Shown piece by piece: positions 1-8,534 of a DNA stretch of 64,000 nt. This stretch comes from an uncultured Myxococcales bacterium (GTDB lineage Bacteria > Myxococcota_A > UBA9042). The notes beneath the pieces are model-generated. The model saw only the letters and a program-made list of their open reading frames with translations. It was not told the DNA's origin and ran no database searches. The number at the start of each line of letters is the position of its first letter. The stretch's first letter is position 1. The stretch is from assembly GCA_903883645.1 (NCBI GenBank), contig CAISBR010000147.1:1-64000 (forward strand), read 5' to 3'. Both the position numbers and the translations under genes were made by a program.

Positions 1-932
1 CATACGTCGGGTTTGCGTGTGATTCCAGAGAGTTGCTTGCCACACAGCTTGGCGCCCGGGTTGCCCGCGCAGTCGGCGTCGGCTTGGCAGCGCACCCCCA
101 CACCAAGGGCGTTACCCTTTGGAACTACGCCATTTTCGGCCTGGCACAGCTCCAAGTTGGCGGGTTGCTCTTTGAGCGTGCGGTGCTGATCCTCGGGGCA
201 GCGCGGCCAGCACAGCGAAAAGGTCTTCAGTGGCCATTGGTATCCGCAATAGCCGTAGCTGCCGCAGGTCGACTCGGCCCAGCACTCGCGTTCGCAAAAG
301 TCGGGGCCGTCGGGGTTAAAAGTGGCTTGGCACGACTGGGCGCGCTTGCCCTGGCAGGCTACGCCGTGCTTTTCGCGCGAGCTTTTGTCGCAGCGCAGGC
401 CATACGCCTCGTCCGAGAAAGCGAAACCGCCCGCGCAGATCGCCGCGCCCACGTGCTTGGGTTCATCGCCCGCTGTGGGGCGTTCGGCGCGCACGTCGCG
501 GCAATACGGGTTGTCTTTTTCGCAACCGGGCGTGTATTTCCAGGCGCTGCAGACACTTGGGTAGCAGTGGCGCACGCCGTTGACGATGCCGCAGTAGGCG
601 TTGGCCCCGCAGTCGGTGTCGTTGTCGCACATGCGCGAGCACATGGGGGGCCGGCGCGGATTGACCAAGATGTCGCAGAAATTGGCCCATAAGCCCGCGC
701 AATCTTCGCGCTTTTGGCACGGCTTGCCTACGCCCTTGTCGTTGACTTGGCCGGGTGCGCACTGGTTGCCCGCAAAGTTGGCATTGCCCTCTTTCTTGTG
801 GGCGGCCTCGCGCTCCTCGGCGGCCTCGTCTTCGAGCCAGCCGTGTGGGCCTGAGCACGCCACCGACAACAGCAGCGCGACGAGCGCCCCCAGGCGCCAA
901 GCCAGGGTGCGACAACGCGAATGGGTATTCAT
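1..932 (-). CDS. Cys-rich lipoprotein, GVGKPC family (partial, 3' end outside window)
   Basis: Reading leftward from an ATG at 932, the frame stays open for 310 codons to the window edge, so the C-terminus is missing. Residues 1-26 form a basic, hydrophobic lipoprotein signal ending in LLSVAC (lipid Cys at 26). The mature part has many cysteines, with a GVGKPC module followed by a CSRMC and a DTDCG segment. These resemble blocks in the proteins at 950-1660 and 48716-49471, so I place all three in one paralogous family. An AAGGATCAAG stretch precedes the ATG. The gene lies 17 bp after the previous stop on the same strand and is probably co-transcribed with it. Function is unknown; surface attachment with disulfide-rich small modules is inference. 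The long antisense frames here come from GCA codons opposite TGC. Confidence 0.8.
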   Translation of the reverse strand, partial: MNTHSRCRTLAWRLGALVALLLSVACSGPHGWLEDEAAEEREAAHKKEGNANFAGNQCAPGQVNDKGVGKPCQKREDCAGLWANFCDILVNPRRPPMCSRMCDNDTDCGANAYCGIVNGVRHCYPSVCSAWKYTPGCEKDNPYCRDVRAERPTAGDEPKHVGAAICAGGFAFSDEAYGLRCDKSSREKHGVACQGKRAQSCQATFNPDGPDFCERECWAESTCGSYGYCGYQWPLKTFSLCWPRCPEDQHRTLKEQPANLELCQAENGVVPKGNALGVGVRCQADADCAGNPGAKLCGKQLSGITRKPDV

Positions 933-949
933 CTTCTTGATCCTTTTGA

Positions 950-1660
950 CTAAGGCGCCGTAGTCGGAGTGGGCGCGACGGCAGCGGCGACTCGGCAAGC
1001 GAGGGGGGCGCACGAGGCTACTACGATCTCTTTGCCGTGCTCTTCGGCCTTGCGCCGCCAGCAGAACGCGCCGCCGCCGCAGTCGCCGTCTTCTTTGCAC
1101 AGCATCGAGCAATAGCCGGGCTGCTTGGGGCCGACAACCCGCGGGCAGAAGTGCGCGGCCTTGGTGTCTTGGCAATCGGCATGGCTGGCGCAGACTTTGC
1201 CCACGCCCAATTCGGTGGCACCCGAAGCGCAGTCGATGTTGACCTGCACGTCGGTGGCGAGCGGTTGGGCCAGCGCGGCCGAGCAGGCGTTGGGCACGCA
1301 GAGCGAGCCGCCGGTGCCGCGGGGCACACAGGTGGCGCCGTCGCCGCATTCGGCCGGGTCCGCCCCCGTGCAGGCGCGGGTGCAAAAGTCGAAGCCCTTC
1401 GGGTCGCGCGAGCGTGGGCAGTCGATCGCCAGCTGGCCGCGGCAATTCTCTTGTTTATCGCATGGTTTTCCGACGCCGAGCGCGTTCGCCGTGCCGGGGC
1501 AAACCGTTGAGGTGGCCGGAGACGGCAGCTCGGCGGGCTTGTCAGCCTGCACTGCGGCGGCAGGGGCCGTTGGTGCTGCCGCGGGGGCTTCTTTCTTGCC
1601 ACAGGCCACCGCAAGGGCCAATGCCGCTACCACCGCTAACCAGGACTTGCCAAACTGCAT
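950..1660 (-). CDS. Cys-rich lipoprotein, GVGKPC family
   Basis: 236 residues. The signal ends in LAVAC with the lipid Cys at position 20, followed by an Ala/Pro-rich linker of about 30 residues. Two related Cys modules follow: GVGKPC...CTRAC...ECGDGATCVPRG, then GVGKVC...CSMLC...CGGGAFCWRRK. The same order, including CVPRG and CWRRK, occurs in the protein at 48716-49471, which shows common descent. The ATG at 1660 has a GAGGT ribosome-binding site. It is the first of two same-strand lipoprotein genes, and the region upstream carries an AT-rich tandem repeat at 1727-1769 that may be regulatory. I do not recognise a characterised family; the role at the cell envelope is unknown. Confidence 0.85.
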   Translation of the reverse strand: MQFGKSWLAVVAALALAVACGKKEAPAAAPTAPAAAVQADKPAELPSPATSTVCPGTANALGVGKPCDKQENCRGQLAIDCPRSRDPKGFDFCTRACTGADPAECGDGATCVPRGTGGSLCVPNACSAALAQPLATDVQVNIDCASGATELGVGKVCASHADCQDTKAAHFCPRVVGPKQPGYCSMLCKEDGDCGGGAFCWRRKAEEHGKEIVVASCAPLACRVAAAVAPTPTTAP

Positions 1661-1726
1661 GATCGACCTCCAACGGCGACCTTAGCACCAACGCGGCGAC
1701 GGCGCCATGCCCCGCAAAGTCAATTC

Positions 1727-1769
1727 TGACAAATAGTGGCATAAAGCTGACGATAATATGACATAAAGC
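1727..1769 (-). repeat. AT-rich tandem direct repeat, about 22 bp period
   Basis: On the minus strand two near-copies lie head to tail: GCTTTATGTCATATTATCGT continuing to CA, then GCTTTATGCCACTATTTGTC continuing to A. They differ at a few bases, and the spacing is about two helical turns. The block is AT-rich in a GC-rich region and sits 67 bp upstream of the lipoprotein start at 1660, behind the stop of the radical SAM gene. This arrangement suggests a protein-binding site, but no regulator is identified. Confidence 0.5.
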
Positions 1770-1806
1770 GGTGGTGATTGCGAAGCGAGATTAGGCTGTG
1801 AAGTCA

Positions 1807-3291
1807 CTAGCTTGCGGGGAGTTCGTAGCAGCCGCGCCGCAAATTGGCGAGCACCTCGCGCAACAAGCCTGTGGGCACTTCGCTAAAGTTGAAGCGTTCG
1901 GGCACGGCAAAGAAGTTGAAACCGCTGTCGATCCAGCTGCGGAACAGCGCCTCGTCAAAGTGGCCAGCGGCGATGGCATCGCGGTAGTACGGCGTGCCGG
2001 GCAGGTATAGCAGGTTCGACCAACTGGCGGCGTCGATGAGGCCACGCTGCAGCCAGTTATCAATCTGCCGAACATCACTGAATAATTCTTGAACGGTCTG
2101 CCCCGGAAAGCCGGTCATCATGTACAGGTGGACCTTGAAGCCGGCGCGCCGCAGCGCCTGCCAGAGAGACTCAACTTGCTGCATTGTATAGCGTTTGAAC
2201 AGCTTCTTGTCGTCGAAGCGCGGCGAAAACGTCTCGAGCGAGATGGTGATGAGATCCGTGCCGGCGCGGCGCAGCAGCTCGATGTGCTCGACGTCGGGCT
2301 CCTTGCCGTTCATATACGTGGGCAAAAACGTGGAGTTCGGATTGGTTAGCACCAACTCGCCGCCGACCTTATCGCGAAAATCGGCGAGCTTGTGCACCAG
2401 CTTGCGATCCTCGGGATCCAGGCAGAAGTTCTCGCTAATATTGTAGAAGATCCGCGCGCCGCGCTCGTGCAGCATCACGATGTCGTCGAAAAGGCGGTCG
2501 ATGCCCACCGGGCGCATGTCGGGCGTAAAGTGCGAACCGCAAAACCGGCAAGCCAGCGGACAGCCGCGGGTGGGCAGCAGCGGCGCCGAGCGAAGGGCCG
2601 TAGCATTTTGTTTATACAGGTGATCTTTGGGCGACCCGTGCAGGATCACTTCTTTGTAGCGCCAGTCGCCGCCCGGCTTCCAGAGCACTTGATCCCAGGC
2701 GAAACGGCCGCCCAGCTTGGCTTCGGGCCACGCCTTCGGGCTCGCCGGCTCCAAGTGGCCAGCGCGAAAAACACCAGCAAGCTTGCCGATATCCTGCTCG
2801 CTTCGGCGGCTGAGCGCGTCAAGCAGCGCCACCAGGGTCTGCTCGCCCTCGCCTTGGATCAGCCAATCGACCGCCGGGTTGGCCAAGTGCCAGTGCGGCA
2901 TGAGCGAGGCGTGGCGACCACCTAGGATCAAGGTCGCGCGCGGCAAGGCCTTTTTGACCAAGCTGGCCATGTGATCGGTCGCCGGAAAATCGCTGGTGAA
3001 CATCGAGGTCAGCAGCACGACCTCGGGCGCGAGCGCCTGCAACCAGGCTTCTACGTCGGCGTCGTCCATGCCCTTGTAGAACAAATTGTCGTTCCAGGGC
3101 CGTAATTTATCGCCATCTTCGCACGCTACATCCAAGAAGTGCAGGTCGGCGTAGTGGGCATCGAGCAGTGCGCCTAGAATGGCTAGGCCCGTGGTCGACA
3201 CGTTGAAACTGTGCAGGGCGTCGAGCGCATCTTGCGGAACCAGCTGACCTGGCTGCAGAAAAGCGATACGCGGCTGGCGAGAGACGGGCAT
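1807..3291 (-). CDS. B12-binding domain radical SAM protein
   Basis: 494 residues from the ATG at 3291. Earlier in-frame codons would run into the divergent tldD promoter region and give a low-complexity N-terminus. Residues 1-170 read as a cobalamin-binding Rossmann-like domain: a PRIAFLQPG start, then EVVLLTSMF and LILGGRHASL strands. The radical SAM core follows with CPLACRFC (CxxxCxxC near residues 240-247), which would bind the [4Fe-4S] cluster that cleaves SAM. Later segments include ITISLETFSPRF and MMTGFPGQT, typical of the BchE/MiaB-like superfamily. Such proteins carry out methylations or rearrangements in hopanoid, tetrapyrrole, phosphonate or peptide pathways; the substrate cannot be told here. 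It is a single gene, with no obvious pathway neighbours. Confidence 0.88.
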   Translation of the reverse strand: MPVSRQPRIAFLQPGQLVPQDALDALHSFNVSTTGLAILGALLDAHYADLHFLDVACEDGDKLRPWNDNLFYKGMDDADVEAWLQALAPEVVLLTSMFTSDFPATDHMASLVKKALPRATLILGGRHASLMPHWHLANPAVDWLIQGEGEQTLVALLDALSRRSEQDIGKLAGVFRAGHLEPASPKAWPEAKLGGRFAWDQVLWKPGGDWRYKEVILHGSPKDHLYKQNATALRSAPLLPTRGCPLACRFCGSHFTPDMRPVGIDRLFDDIVMLHERGARIFYNISENFCLDPEDRKLVHKLADFRDKVGGELVLTNPNSTFLPTYMNGKEPDVEHIELLRRAGTDLITISLETFSPRFDDKKLFKRYTMQQVESLWQALRRAGFKVHLYMMTGFPGQTVQELFSDVRQIDNWLQRGLIDAASWSNLLYLPGTPYYRDAIAAGHFDEALFRSWIDSGFNFFAVPERFNFSEVPTGLLREVLANLRRGCYELPAS

Positions 3292-3398
3292 GACGATGGC
3301 CTGCAGCAGTGGGCTGCCAGAGTCGATGATACGGGGCTGGGGCGGCGGGCACAATCGATTCGCGGCAGTTCCAAAGAGTTCTATGTAGTTGCCAGCAC

Positions 3399-3427
3399 TT
3401 GACAAGCGGGCCGCCGGCACCTTGCAT
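3399..3427 (+). promoter_or_regulatory. Candidate sigma70 promoter for tldD-pmbA
   Basis: TTGACA at 3399-3404, a 17-bp spacer, and TTGCAT at 3422-3427. The -35 box is perfect and the -10 box is poor (3 of 6). The predicted start is near 3434, giving a leader of about 27 nt before the ATG at 3461. Confidence 0.4.
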
Positions 3428-3460
3428 GCGCGGACCGGCCGGCTGCCGGGTGAGACCCCT

Positions 3461-4885
3461 ATGACCGACCGAGGCCTGCAGTGGTTCGCGCCGTTTGGCG
3501 TAGACGAAGATCTGATTTCTAAGGTGTTAAGCGAGGCTACGGCCCGTGGCGCCGACTTTGCCGACCTGTTTTTCGAGCACCGCACGGTGCGCTCGCTGGG
3601 CCTAGAGGATGGAGCCGTCAACCGCGCCTATGCCGGCGTGGACTTGGGCGTGGGTGTGCGGGTGGTGCGCGGCGACCAGACCGGTTATGCCTATAGCGAA
3701 GATCTTAGTATTGAAGCGGTGTTGCAAGCTGCGCGCACGGCAGCTGCTATTGCCGATGGCTCGCCCAAGCCGCGTACCGCCGCGTTTGCCGTGCAACCCG
3801 TGGCCAACCGCTATCCCATTCTGCGTCCGTGGGCGAATGTGGCTACGGCCGACAAGCTGCCGATGCTGCGCGAGCTTGAACGTCGCGCCTTTGCTGCCGA
3901 TTCGCGGATTCAGAAGGTGAATCTGTCGTTCGCCGACTCGAGTGGCGCGATGCTGGTGGCGACGTCGGACGGGCGGCTAGCCTTTGATCTGCAACCGATG
4001 ACGGTACTGTCGCTGTCGTGCACGGCCGAGCACAATGGGCGGCGCGAGTCGGGCGGCTACAATGTGGCGGCGCGCGATGACTTTAGTTTTTACGATCCGA
4101 GTCGCCTCGATCGCTTGGTAAATCGGGCGGTTGAGCGCACTACCATCCTGTTTGACGCGGTGCCGGCGCCGGCGGGCGAGATGACGGTGGTGCTGGGCGC
4201 GGGCTCGTCGGGCATCTTGCTGCATGAGGCGATTGGCCACGGGCTCGAAGCGGATTTTAATCGCAAGGGCGTGTCAATCTATGCGGACAAGCTGGGTAAA
4301 GCCATCGCGGGGCCGCTCGTGACCATCGTGGACGACGCTACCCTGCCCCATGCCCGCGGCTCGATCAACATCGACGACGAGGGCAACCCGGCCGGCTGTA
4401 CCGAGCTGGTGGTGGGCGGCGTGCTGCAGAGTTTTCTGCACGATCAGATCTCGGCAAAACATTACGGGGTTGCGCCCACCGGCAATGGCCGGCGCGAGGA
4501 CTTTCGCAGCCAACCTCTGCCGCGCATGCGCTCGACCTACATGCGCCCGGGGCCGCACACGCGCGACGAGATCATCGCCTCGGTCAAGAACGGCATCTTC
4601 TGCGATCACTTTGCCAACGGGCAAGTACAGATTGGCGCGGGCGATTTTACCTTTTACGTGCGCTCGGGCTGGCTCATCGAAGACGGTAAGCTCACCCGAC
4701 CCATCAAAGATGTGAACTTGGTGGGCAACGGCCCCAAGGTGCTCGAACAAATCGACATGGTCGGCGACGACTTGCTGATCGACGAAGGCGGCTGGACCTG
4801 CGGCAAAGACGGCCAATCGGTGCCCGTCAGCCAAGGCATGCCCAGCGTGCGGGTCGGCAAGATGACGGTCGGCGGCCGCGGCTAA
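3461..4885 (+). CDS. tldD: TldD metalloprotease subunit
   Basis: 474 residues. TldD is the catalytic half of the TldD/TldE zinc protease, known in E. coli for degrading the antitoxin CcdA and maturing microcin B17. The catalytic zinc motif is visible as HEAIGH (His255, Glu256, His260) followed by GLEADF. The N-terminal segment GADFADLFFEHRT and the C-terminal segment DLLIDEGGWTCGKDGQ are family landmarks. I chose the ATG at 3461 because upstream codons give a non-homologous N-terminus and overlap the candidate promoter. The gene is followed 29 bp later by its partner pmbA, matching the usual tldD-tldE pairing. No peptide precursor or RiPP cluster is evident beside it, so a housekeeping role is more likely. 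Confidence 0.95.
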   Translation: MTDRGLQWFAPFGVDEDLISKVLSEATARGADFADLFFEHRTVRSLGLEDGAVNRAYAGVDLGVGVRVVRGDQTGYAYSEDLSIEAVLQAARTAAAIADGSPKPRTAAFAVQPVANRYPILRPWANVATADKLPMLRELERRAFAADSRIQKVNLSFADSSGAMLVATSDGRLAFDLQPMTVLSLSCTAEHNGRRESGGYNVAARDDFSFYDPSRLDRLVNRAVERTTILFDAVPAPAGEMTVVLGAGSSGILLHEAIGHGLEADFNRKGVSIYADKLGKAIAGPLVTIVDDATLPHARGSINIDDEGNPAGCTELVVGGVLQSFLHDQISAKHYGVAPTGNGRREDFRSQPLPRMRSTYMRPGPHTRDEIIASVKNGIFCDHFANGQVQIGAGDFTFYVRSGWLIEDGKLTRPIKDVNLVGNGPKVLEQIDMVGDDLLIDEGGWTCGKDGQSVPVSQGMPSVRVGKMTVGGRG

Positions 4886-4914
4886 TGGGGGCGCATAGCC
4901 CAAAAGGACATGAG

Positions 4915-6276
4915 ATGACAAAGCATTCTAGCGAGGCCACCGAGAAGATGCTGGCCGAACTGGCCGAGCACGCTCTGGGGCTGGCGGCGCGCCATGGGGC
5001 CCAGCAGGCGGCGGCGAGCGTGAGCCACGTGCGCGAAGTCGAGGTGGCGTGGCGCGACGGGCAGCTCGAGCGGTTGCACGAGGCGCAGTCGCGCGGTCTG
5101 GCGATCGAGTTCTATGTCGATGGGCGCTTTGCCAGCGTAAGTACAAGCGATCTGCGGCGCGAGGCCTTGGAGCCGCTGGTGCGCGATGGCGTGGCAATGA
5201 CGCGGGCGCTCGAGCCCGACCCTTTCCGCAAGTTGGCGGACCCCGAGCGCTACCCTGATCCCAAGCGTGCGCTCGACGACAGCGACCTGCAGCTCAGCGA
5301 CCCGCATTACGGGGACCTGACCGCGCTGCAGCGGCGCGAGCAGGCCCAAGCGCTCGAAGTGGCGGCGCGCAGTGTGCCTGGGGCCGACAAGATTCTGTCG
5401 GTTTCCACGTCGGTGTCCGACAGTCAGTCGACGGTGTTTCGCTGTGATTCGCAGGGCTTCAGGGGTTTTCGCCATAGCACCTCGTTTTGGCGCTCGGCCG
5501 AAGTTAGCGTGCAAGACCCCGACGGGCGTCGGCCCGAAGAGAGCGATTACCACGGCGCGCGCTTCTTGGCCGATGTTTTCGCCCCGGAGCTGGTCGGCAA
5601 AAGTGCGGCCGAGCGGGCTTTGCAACGGGTCGGCGCGGTCAAATTGCCTTCGGGGCAGCGAACGCTGCTGGTCGATGCGCGGGCTGCGGGCCGGCTGGTT
5701 AGCGCCTTGCTCGGGCCGATGTCGGCGTCGTCGCTGCAGCAGAAGCGCAGCTTCTATTCGGGCGACGTGGGTCAGCTCATCGGCTCGCCACTGCTGGATA
5801 TTCGCGATGATCCCTTTGTGGTACGCGGGTTTGCCTCGCGTTACTTTGATGGCGAGGGCATGGCCAGCGCGCCGCGGCCCCTGTACCAGGCGGGCAAGGT
5901 GGCCAACTTCTTCGTAGATACCTACTACGGGCGCAAGCTGGGCTGGCCCGCGACCTGTGGCCACGCGTCGAACCTGGCGTGGATTCTGGGGAATGCCGAC
6001 CTCGAAGGCTTGATGCGAGGGGTCGACGACGGTCTGCTCGTCACCGGCTTCTTAGGCGGCAACAGCAATGCCACAACAGGCGATTTTTCGCTGGGTATTC
6101 AAGGGTTTGCTATCCGACAGGGCAAGCTGGCCGAGCCGTTTGGCGAGATGAATTTGGCCGGCTCGCACCTGACGTTTTGGCAACAGCTGACCGCGCTAGG
6201 CAACGACCCGAACTTGCTGTCGCCCCTGCGCACGCCCACGTTGGTCTTTGCCGACGCCGCGGTAGCCGGCGCATAG
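4915..6276 (+). CDS. pmbA: TldE/PmbA, partner of TldD
   Basis: 453 residues. TldE pairs with TldD in a heterodimeric protease and lacks the HExxxH motif; none is present here. Family landmarks include VEVAWRDGQLE near the N-terminus and GGNSNATTGDFSLGIQGF near the C-terminus. An in-frame ATG at 4885 overlaps the tldD stop (TAATG). I prefer the ATG at 4915 because AAAGGA at 4902-4907 sits 7 bases ahead of it. It is co-transcribed with tldD. Confidence 0.93.
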   Translation: MTKHSSEATEKMLAELAEHALGLAARHGAQQAAASVSHVREVEVAWRDGQLERLHEAQSRGLAIEFYVDGRFASVSTSDLRREALEPLVRDGVAMTRALEPDPFRKLADPERYPDPKRALDDSDLQLSDPHYGDLTALQRREQAQALEVAARSVPGADKILSVSTSVSDSQSTVFRCDSQGFRGFRHSTSFWRSAEVSVQDPDGRRPEESDYHGARFLADVFAPELVGKSAAERALQRVGAVKLPSGQRTLLVDARAAGRLVSALLGPMSASSLQQKRSFYSGDVGQLIGSPLLDIRDDPFVVRGFASRYFDGEGMASAPRPLYQAGKVANFFVDTYYGRKLGWPATCGHASNLAWILGNADLEGLMRGVDDGLLVTGFLGGNSNATTGDFSLGIQGFAIRQGKLAEPFGEMNLAGSHLTFWQQLTALGNDPNLLSPLRTPTLVFADAAVAGA

Positions 6277-6411
6277 CGGCGGACATTTGACAGCAACCTA
6301 CAGCACCCCCACCTGTTGCCGGCGCGAATAGCCGGGCATACTGCGGCGTTGTGCATTGTGCTGGCCCCCTTGGCCTGCAATTCGCAATCGGCCTGTCGCC
6401 CGGAGTTTGCC

Positions 6412-6861
6412 ATGTCGCTCGCCCGTCTGCTGTTTGTCTTGATTCTAGCTTCCCTGCCTGCGGGGCTTGCCCACGCCGAAATTCGCGCGCCCAACCCCGC
6501 GCCCGCGAAAGAGGTTGCGCCCGATGCGGCTGGGGCCGACGCGGTGGTGCTGCGTGCGCTGCAGGCCGGCCTCGACAACGCGTTTGACAAGTACTTGGCC
6601 GAGGTCGCGCCCGATCGCTGCGAAAGCCAAGAACAACGTTCGCAATTGCAGCGTTACGAGTTCAAGCGCTTCGCCGCGCAGGCCAGCTGGTACGTGAGCG
6701 ACGCCAAGAAGCCGGCGCCGCAGATCACCCAGCGACAGCCGCAAAACGACAAGAAGATCAAGCTATTCTTAAAGGATATCCACAACAAGGACGCCATGCC
6801 GCGGCCCATCGAGCTGAGCTGGAAAGACGGTCGCTGGTGGATTACGGCGAACTCGCTGTAA
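6412..6861 (+). CDS. Small exported protein of unknown function
   Basis: 149 residues from the ATG at 6412. Residues 1-22 form a classical Sec signal (LLFVLILASLPAGLAHA, cut likely after AHA). The mature protein has a helical middle with a single Cys (DRCESQEQ), then a charged segment and a C-terminal ELSWKDGRWWITANS that looks like closing beta strands. Such endings occur in small periplasmic proteins of unknown function. No lipobox. The gene lies downstream of pmbA and converges on the Cys-repeat lipoprotein, with 8 bp between the stops. I do not recognise a family. Confidence 0.75.
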   Translation: MSLARLLFVLILASLPAGLAHAEIRAPNPAPAKEVAPDAAGADAVVLRALQAGLDNAFDKYLAEVAPDRCESQEQRSQLQRYEFKRFAAQASWYVSDAKKPAPQITQRQPQNDKKIKLFLKDIHNKDAMPRPIELSWKDGRWWITANSL

Positions 6862-6869
6862 CGGCTTGA

Positions 6870-8399
6870 TTATTGTGGCTGGCAGGCCTTGAACGTGGCC
6901 GCGCTGCTGATGCTATTGTAGGCGATGGCCGGCTTGCAGACCCAGGTGGGGCAGTCGGCGTCGCTGGCGCATTTGTTGCCGTTGACGACGCACTTGCTTG
7001 CGCTGCAACTGCCCTTAGCCGTTACGCAATCGGCATCTTTGTTGCACAGAGCCACACAGCCTTGCCATGTGCACCAGCCGGTCTCGCACAGGGCGAGCGT
7101 GCTGATATTGACGTCGAGATTGCAGGCCTGCGACGGGCCGACCGCGGCGGTGCCGACTGGGTTGCTCAGCTTGGGAGCGCAGCGCGCCTGAAAGTCGCCG
7201 TAAATCGGCACAACGCGGCACAACTCGCCCGGCGTGCAGTCGGCCGAGGTGGTGCATGGTGCAAAAGTGGTGCCCGGCAGGCACTTGGGCAGGCTGAGGC
7301 CGCCGGCGACCAAGGCGGGGCTATTTTGCTCGACACAGCGGAAGCTGCCGCCCGCCGGGCCGACCGCCGCACCCATGCAATCGCTAGGTTGGCCAGGGTC
7401 TTCGATGCCGTCTGGGCCGGGCGCGCCCGTCACATTGTTTTGCGAATCCGCAGCGATCTTGCACTTGCGCGAGCACACGCCCTGCAGACAAATACCGTCG
7501 AGGCACTGCTTGTCGAGGCAGGCTTGGTAGGCGTTCTGCGCATATTGCGGCGCGCCCAGCTGTGGCACGGGGCAGAGCTCGGTCGAGCCGCAGGGTTCGC
7601 CAAACTTCTTCTTCGCCTGCGGGTCGTCGAGCAGGCACTTGTTGGCCGAGCAGTACTGGTTGATCTGGCACATGCCGCACGACTTGCTGCAGCTCGTCTT
7701 CGAAAATCCGCACGCGATGCCGTTGCATGGGCAGTCTGCGCCGCCCGAAGTGCACTTGTTGGCCGAACAGGTCTCGCCAGTGCCGCAGTTGCCGCAGTTG
7801 TTCGGGCACGGCTTGCCGCCGCTGCCGGTGAGCACGCCGCACTGGCCGGCCTTGCAGGTGCAGGCGGGGTCGGCGACGCATTGGTAACCTTTGCACGTTT
7901 TCCCCGATGCGCAGTCGCCACACGGCGCGTCGCAGCCCGGCAGCTGGCCACACTCGATGCCTGCGCACGAGCAATCAAAGGTGCAGAAGTTGTTCAGGCA
8001 CGTCATGCCTTGATCGCAGCCGCCGCAGTCTTTGCCGCAAAACAGCTTGCCGCAGTCTTGTGGGCCGCAGCTGCAGTCTGGGTCGGCCTCACACACGTGG
8101 TTTTGACACACCGCGCCTTTGGGGCAGTCGCCGCAGTGTAGGCCGGGGCAGCCGGCGACGTCGCCGCACTCAAGGCCCGCGCAGCTGCATGTCGCGTCTG
8201 GGCCGGCCTGCATCGTGTCGCTGGCGGCGTCGCTGATAGGCACGTCGCTGACGCTGCTGTCGCCCGACTGAAGGTTTGAGCCCACGTCTTTGAACGTGAA
8301 CTGGGTGGGCGACCAGCCCGAGTTGCTAGTGGCGCCGTTGCTGCAGGCCAGCAATGTGAGCGTGGCGAGGGCCAGGGCAAGGCAGCGAAGGGCGGTCAT
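6870..8399 (-). CDS. Large lipoprotein with five tandem Cys-rich repeats
   Basis: 509 residues. The signal peptide ends in LTLLAC (lipid Cys19), then comes a Ser/Asp-rich linker. Five units begin with the motif C-x-C-x4-C-G at residues 71, 109, 143, 180 and 223 (for example CSCAGLECG, CTCKAGQCG). Each ends in a C-x4-5-C pair such as TCLNNFC. The C-terminal half (260-509) holds further Cys modules with EPCGSTELC, CTPGELC and DADCVTAKGSC. I chose the ATG at 8399 because upstream codons have no signal peptide and a good promoter lies at 8443-8471. The repeats suggest a disulfide-braced extracellular stalk or binding protein, which is inference. No enzyme motif is seen. It is related in style but not in motif order to the GVGKPC lipoproteins of this window. 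Confidence 0.88.
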   Translation of the reverse strand: MTALRCLALALATLTLLACSNGATSNSGWSPTQFTFKDVGSNLQSGDSSVSDVPISDAASDTMQAGPDATCSCAGLECGDVAGCPGLHCGDCPKGAVCQNHVCEADPDCSCGPQDCGKLFCGKDCGGCDQGMTCLNNFCTFDCSCAGIECGQLPGCDAPCGDCASGKTCKGYQCVADPACTCKAGQCGVLTGSGGKPCPNNCGNCGTGETCSANKCTSGGADCPCNGIACGFSKTSCSKSCGMCQINQYCSANKCLLDDPQAKKKFGEPCGSTELCPVPQLGAPQYAQNAYQACLDKQCLDGICLQGVCSRKCKIAADSQNNVTGAPGPDGIEDPGQPSDCMGAAVGPAGGSFRCVEQNSPALVAGGLSLPKCLPGTTFAPCTTSADCTPGELCRVVPIYGDFQARCAPKLSNPVGTAAVGPSQACNLDVNISTLALCETGWCTWQGCVALCNKDADCVTAKGSCSASKCVVNGNKCASDADCPTWVCKPAIAYNSISSAATFKACQPQ

Positions 8400-8442
8400 G
8401 GCGAGACTCCGGGTTCGGTGGGCTGCCGCGGCAGGTGCATCC

Positions 8443-8471
8443 AGGGTAGCGAAAATGACTGAGTGTCTCAA
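8443..8471 (-). promoter_or_regulatory. Promoter for the Cys-repeat lipoprotein
   Basis: On the minus strand TTGAGA (8471-8466), a 17-bp spacer, and TACCCT (8448-8443). The start would fall near 8436, leaving a leader of about 37 nt before the ATG at 8399. Confidence 0.5.
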
Positions 8472-8499
8472 GCAGGTTGCAATCCGTTTGCGATGCCCC

Positions 8500-8528
8500 T
8501 TGCCCTGGGGGCCCAGTCGGGCTAGGCT
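8500..8528 (+). promoter_or_regulatory. Promoter for the FAD oxidase gene
   Basis: TTGCCC at 8500-8505, a 17-bp spacer, and TAGGCT at 8523-8528. The expected start is near 8535, the first ATG of the gene, so the message could be leaderless or nearly so. Confidence 0.45.
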
Positions 8529-8534
8529 CGCCGC

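Noticed and set aside
33..692. 219-codon plus-strand frame
   Set aside because: It is antisense to the Cys-rich lipoprotein on the other strand. GCA and GCG codons opposite TGC and CGC make it Ala-rich; it has no ribosome-binding site or domain.
1727..1769. Tandem AT-rich block as a plain sigma70 promoter
   Set aside because: TATTAT and TTGTCA-like boxes occur, but no pair has a 16-18 bp spacer on either strand.
3389..3460. Extended start of tldD at 3389
   Set aside because: The added 24 residues have no homology to the TldD N-terminus and overlap the -35 and -10 sites.
6873..8141. 422-codon plus-strand frame
   Set aside because: Antisense shadow of the five-repeat lipoprotein, Ala/Val-rich with no motif; the minus frame has a lipobox and regular Cys repeats.
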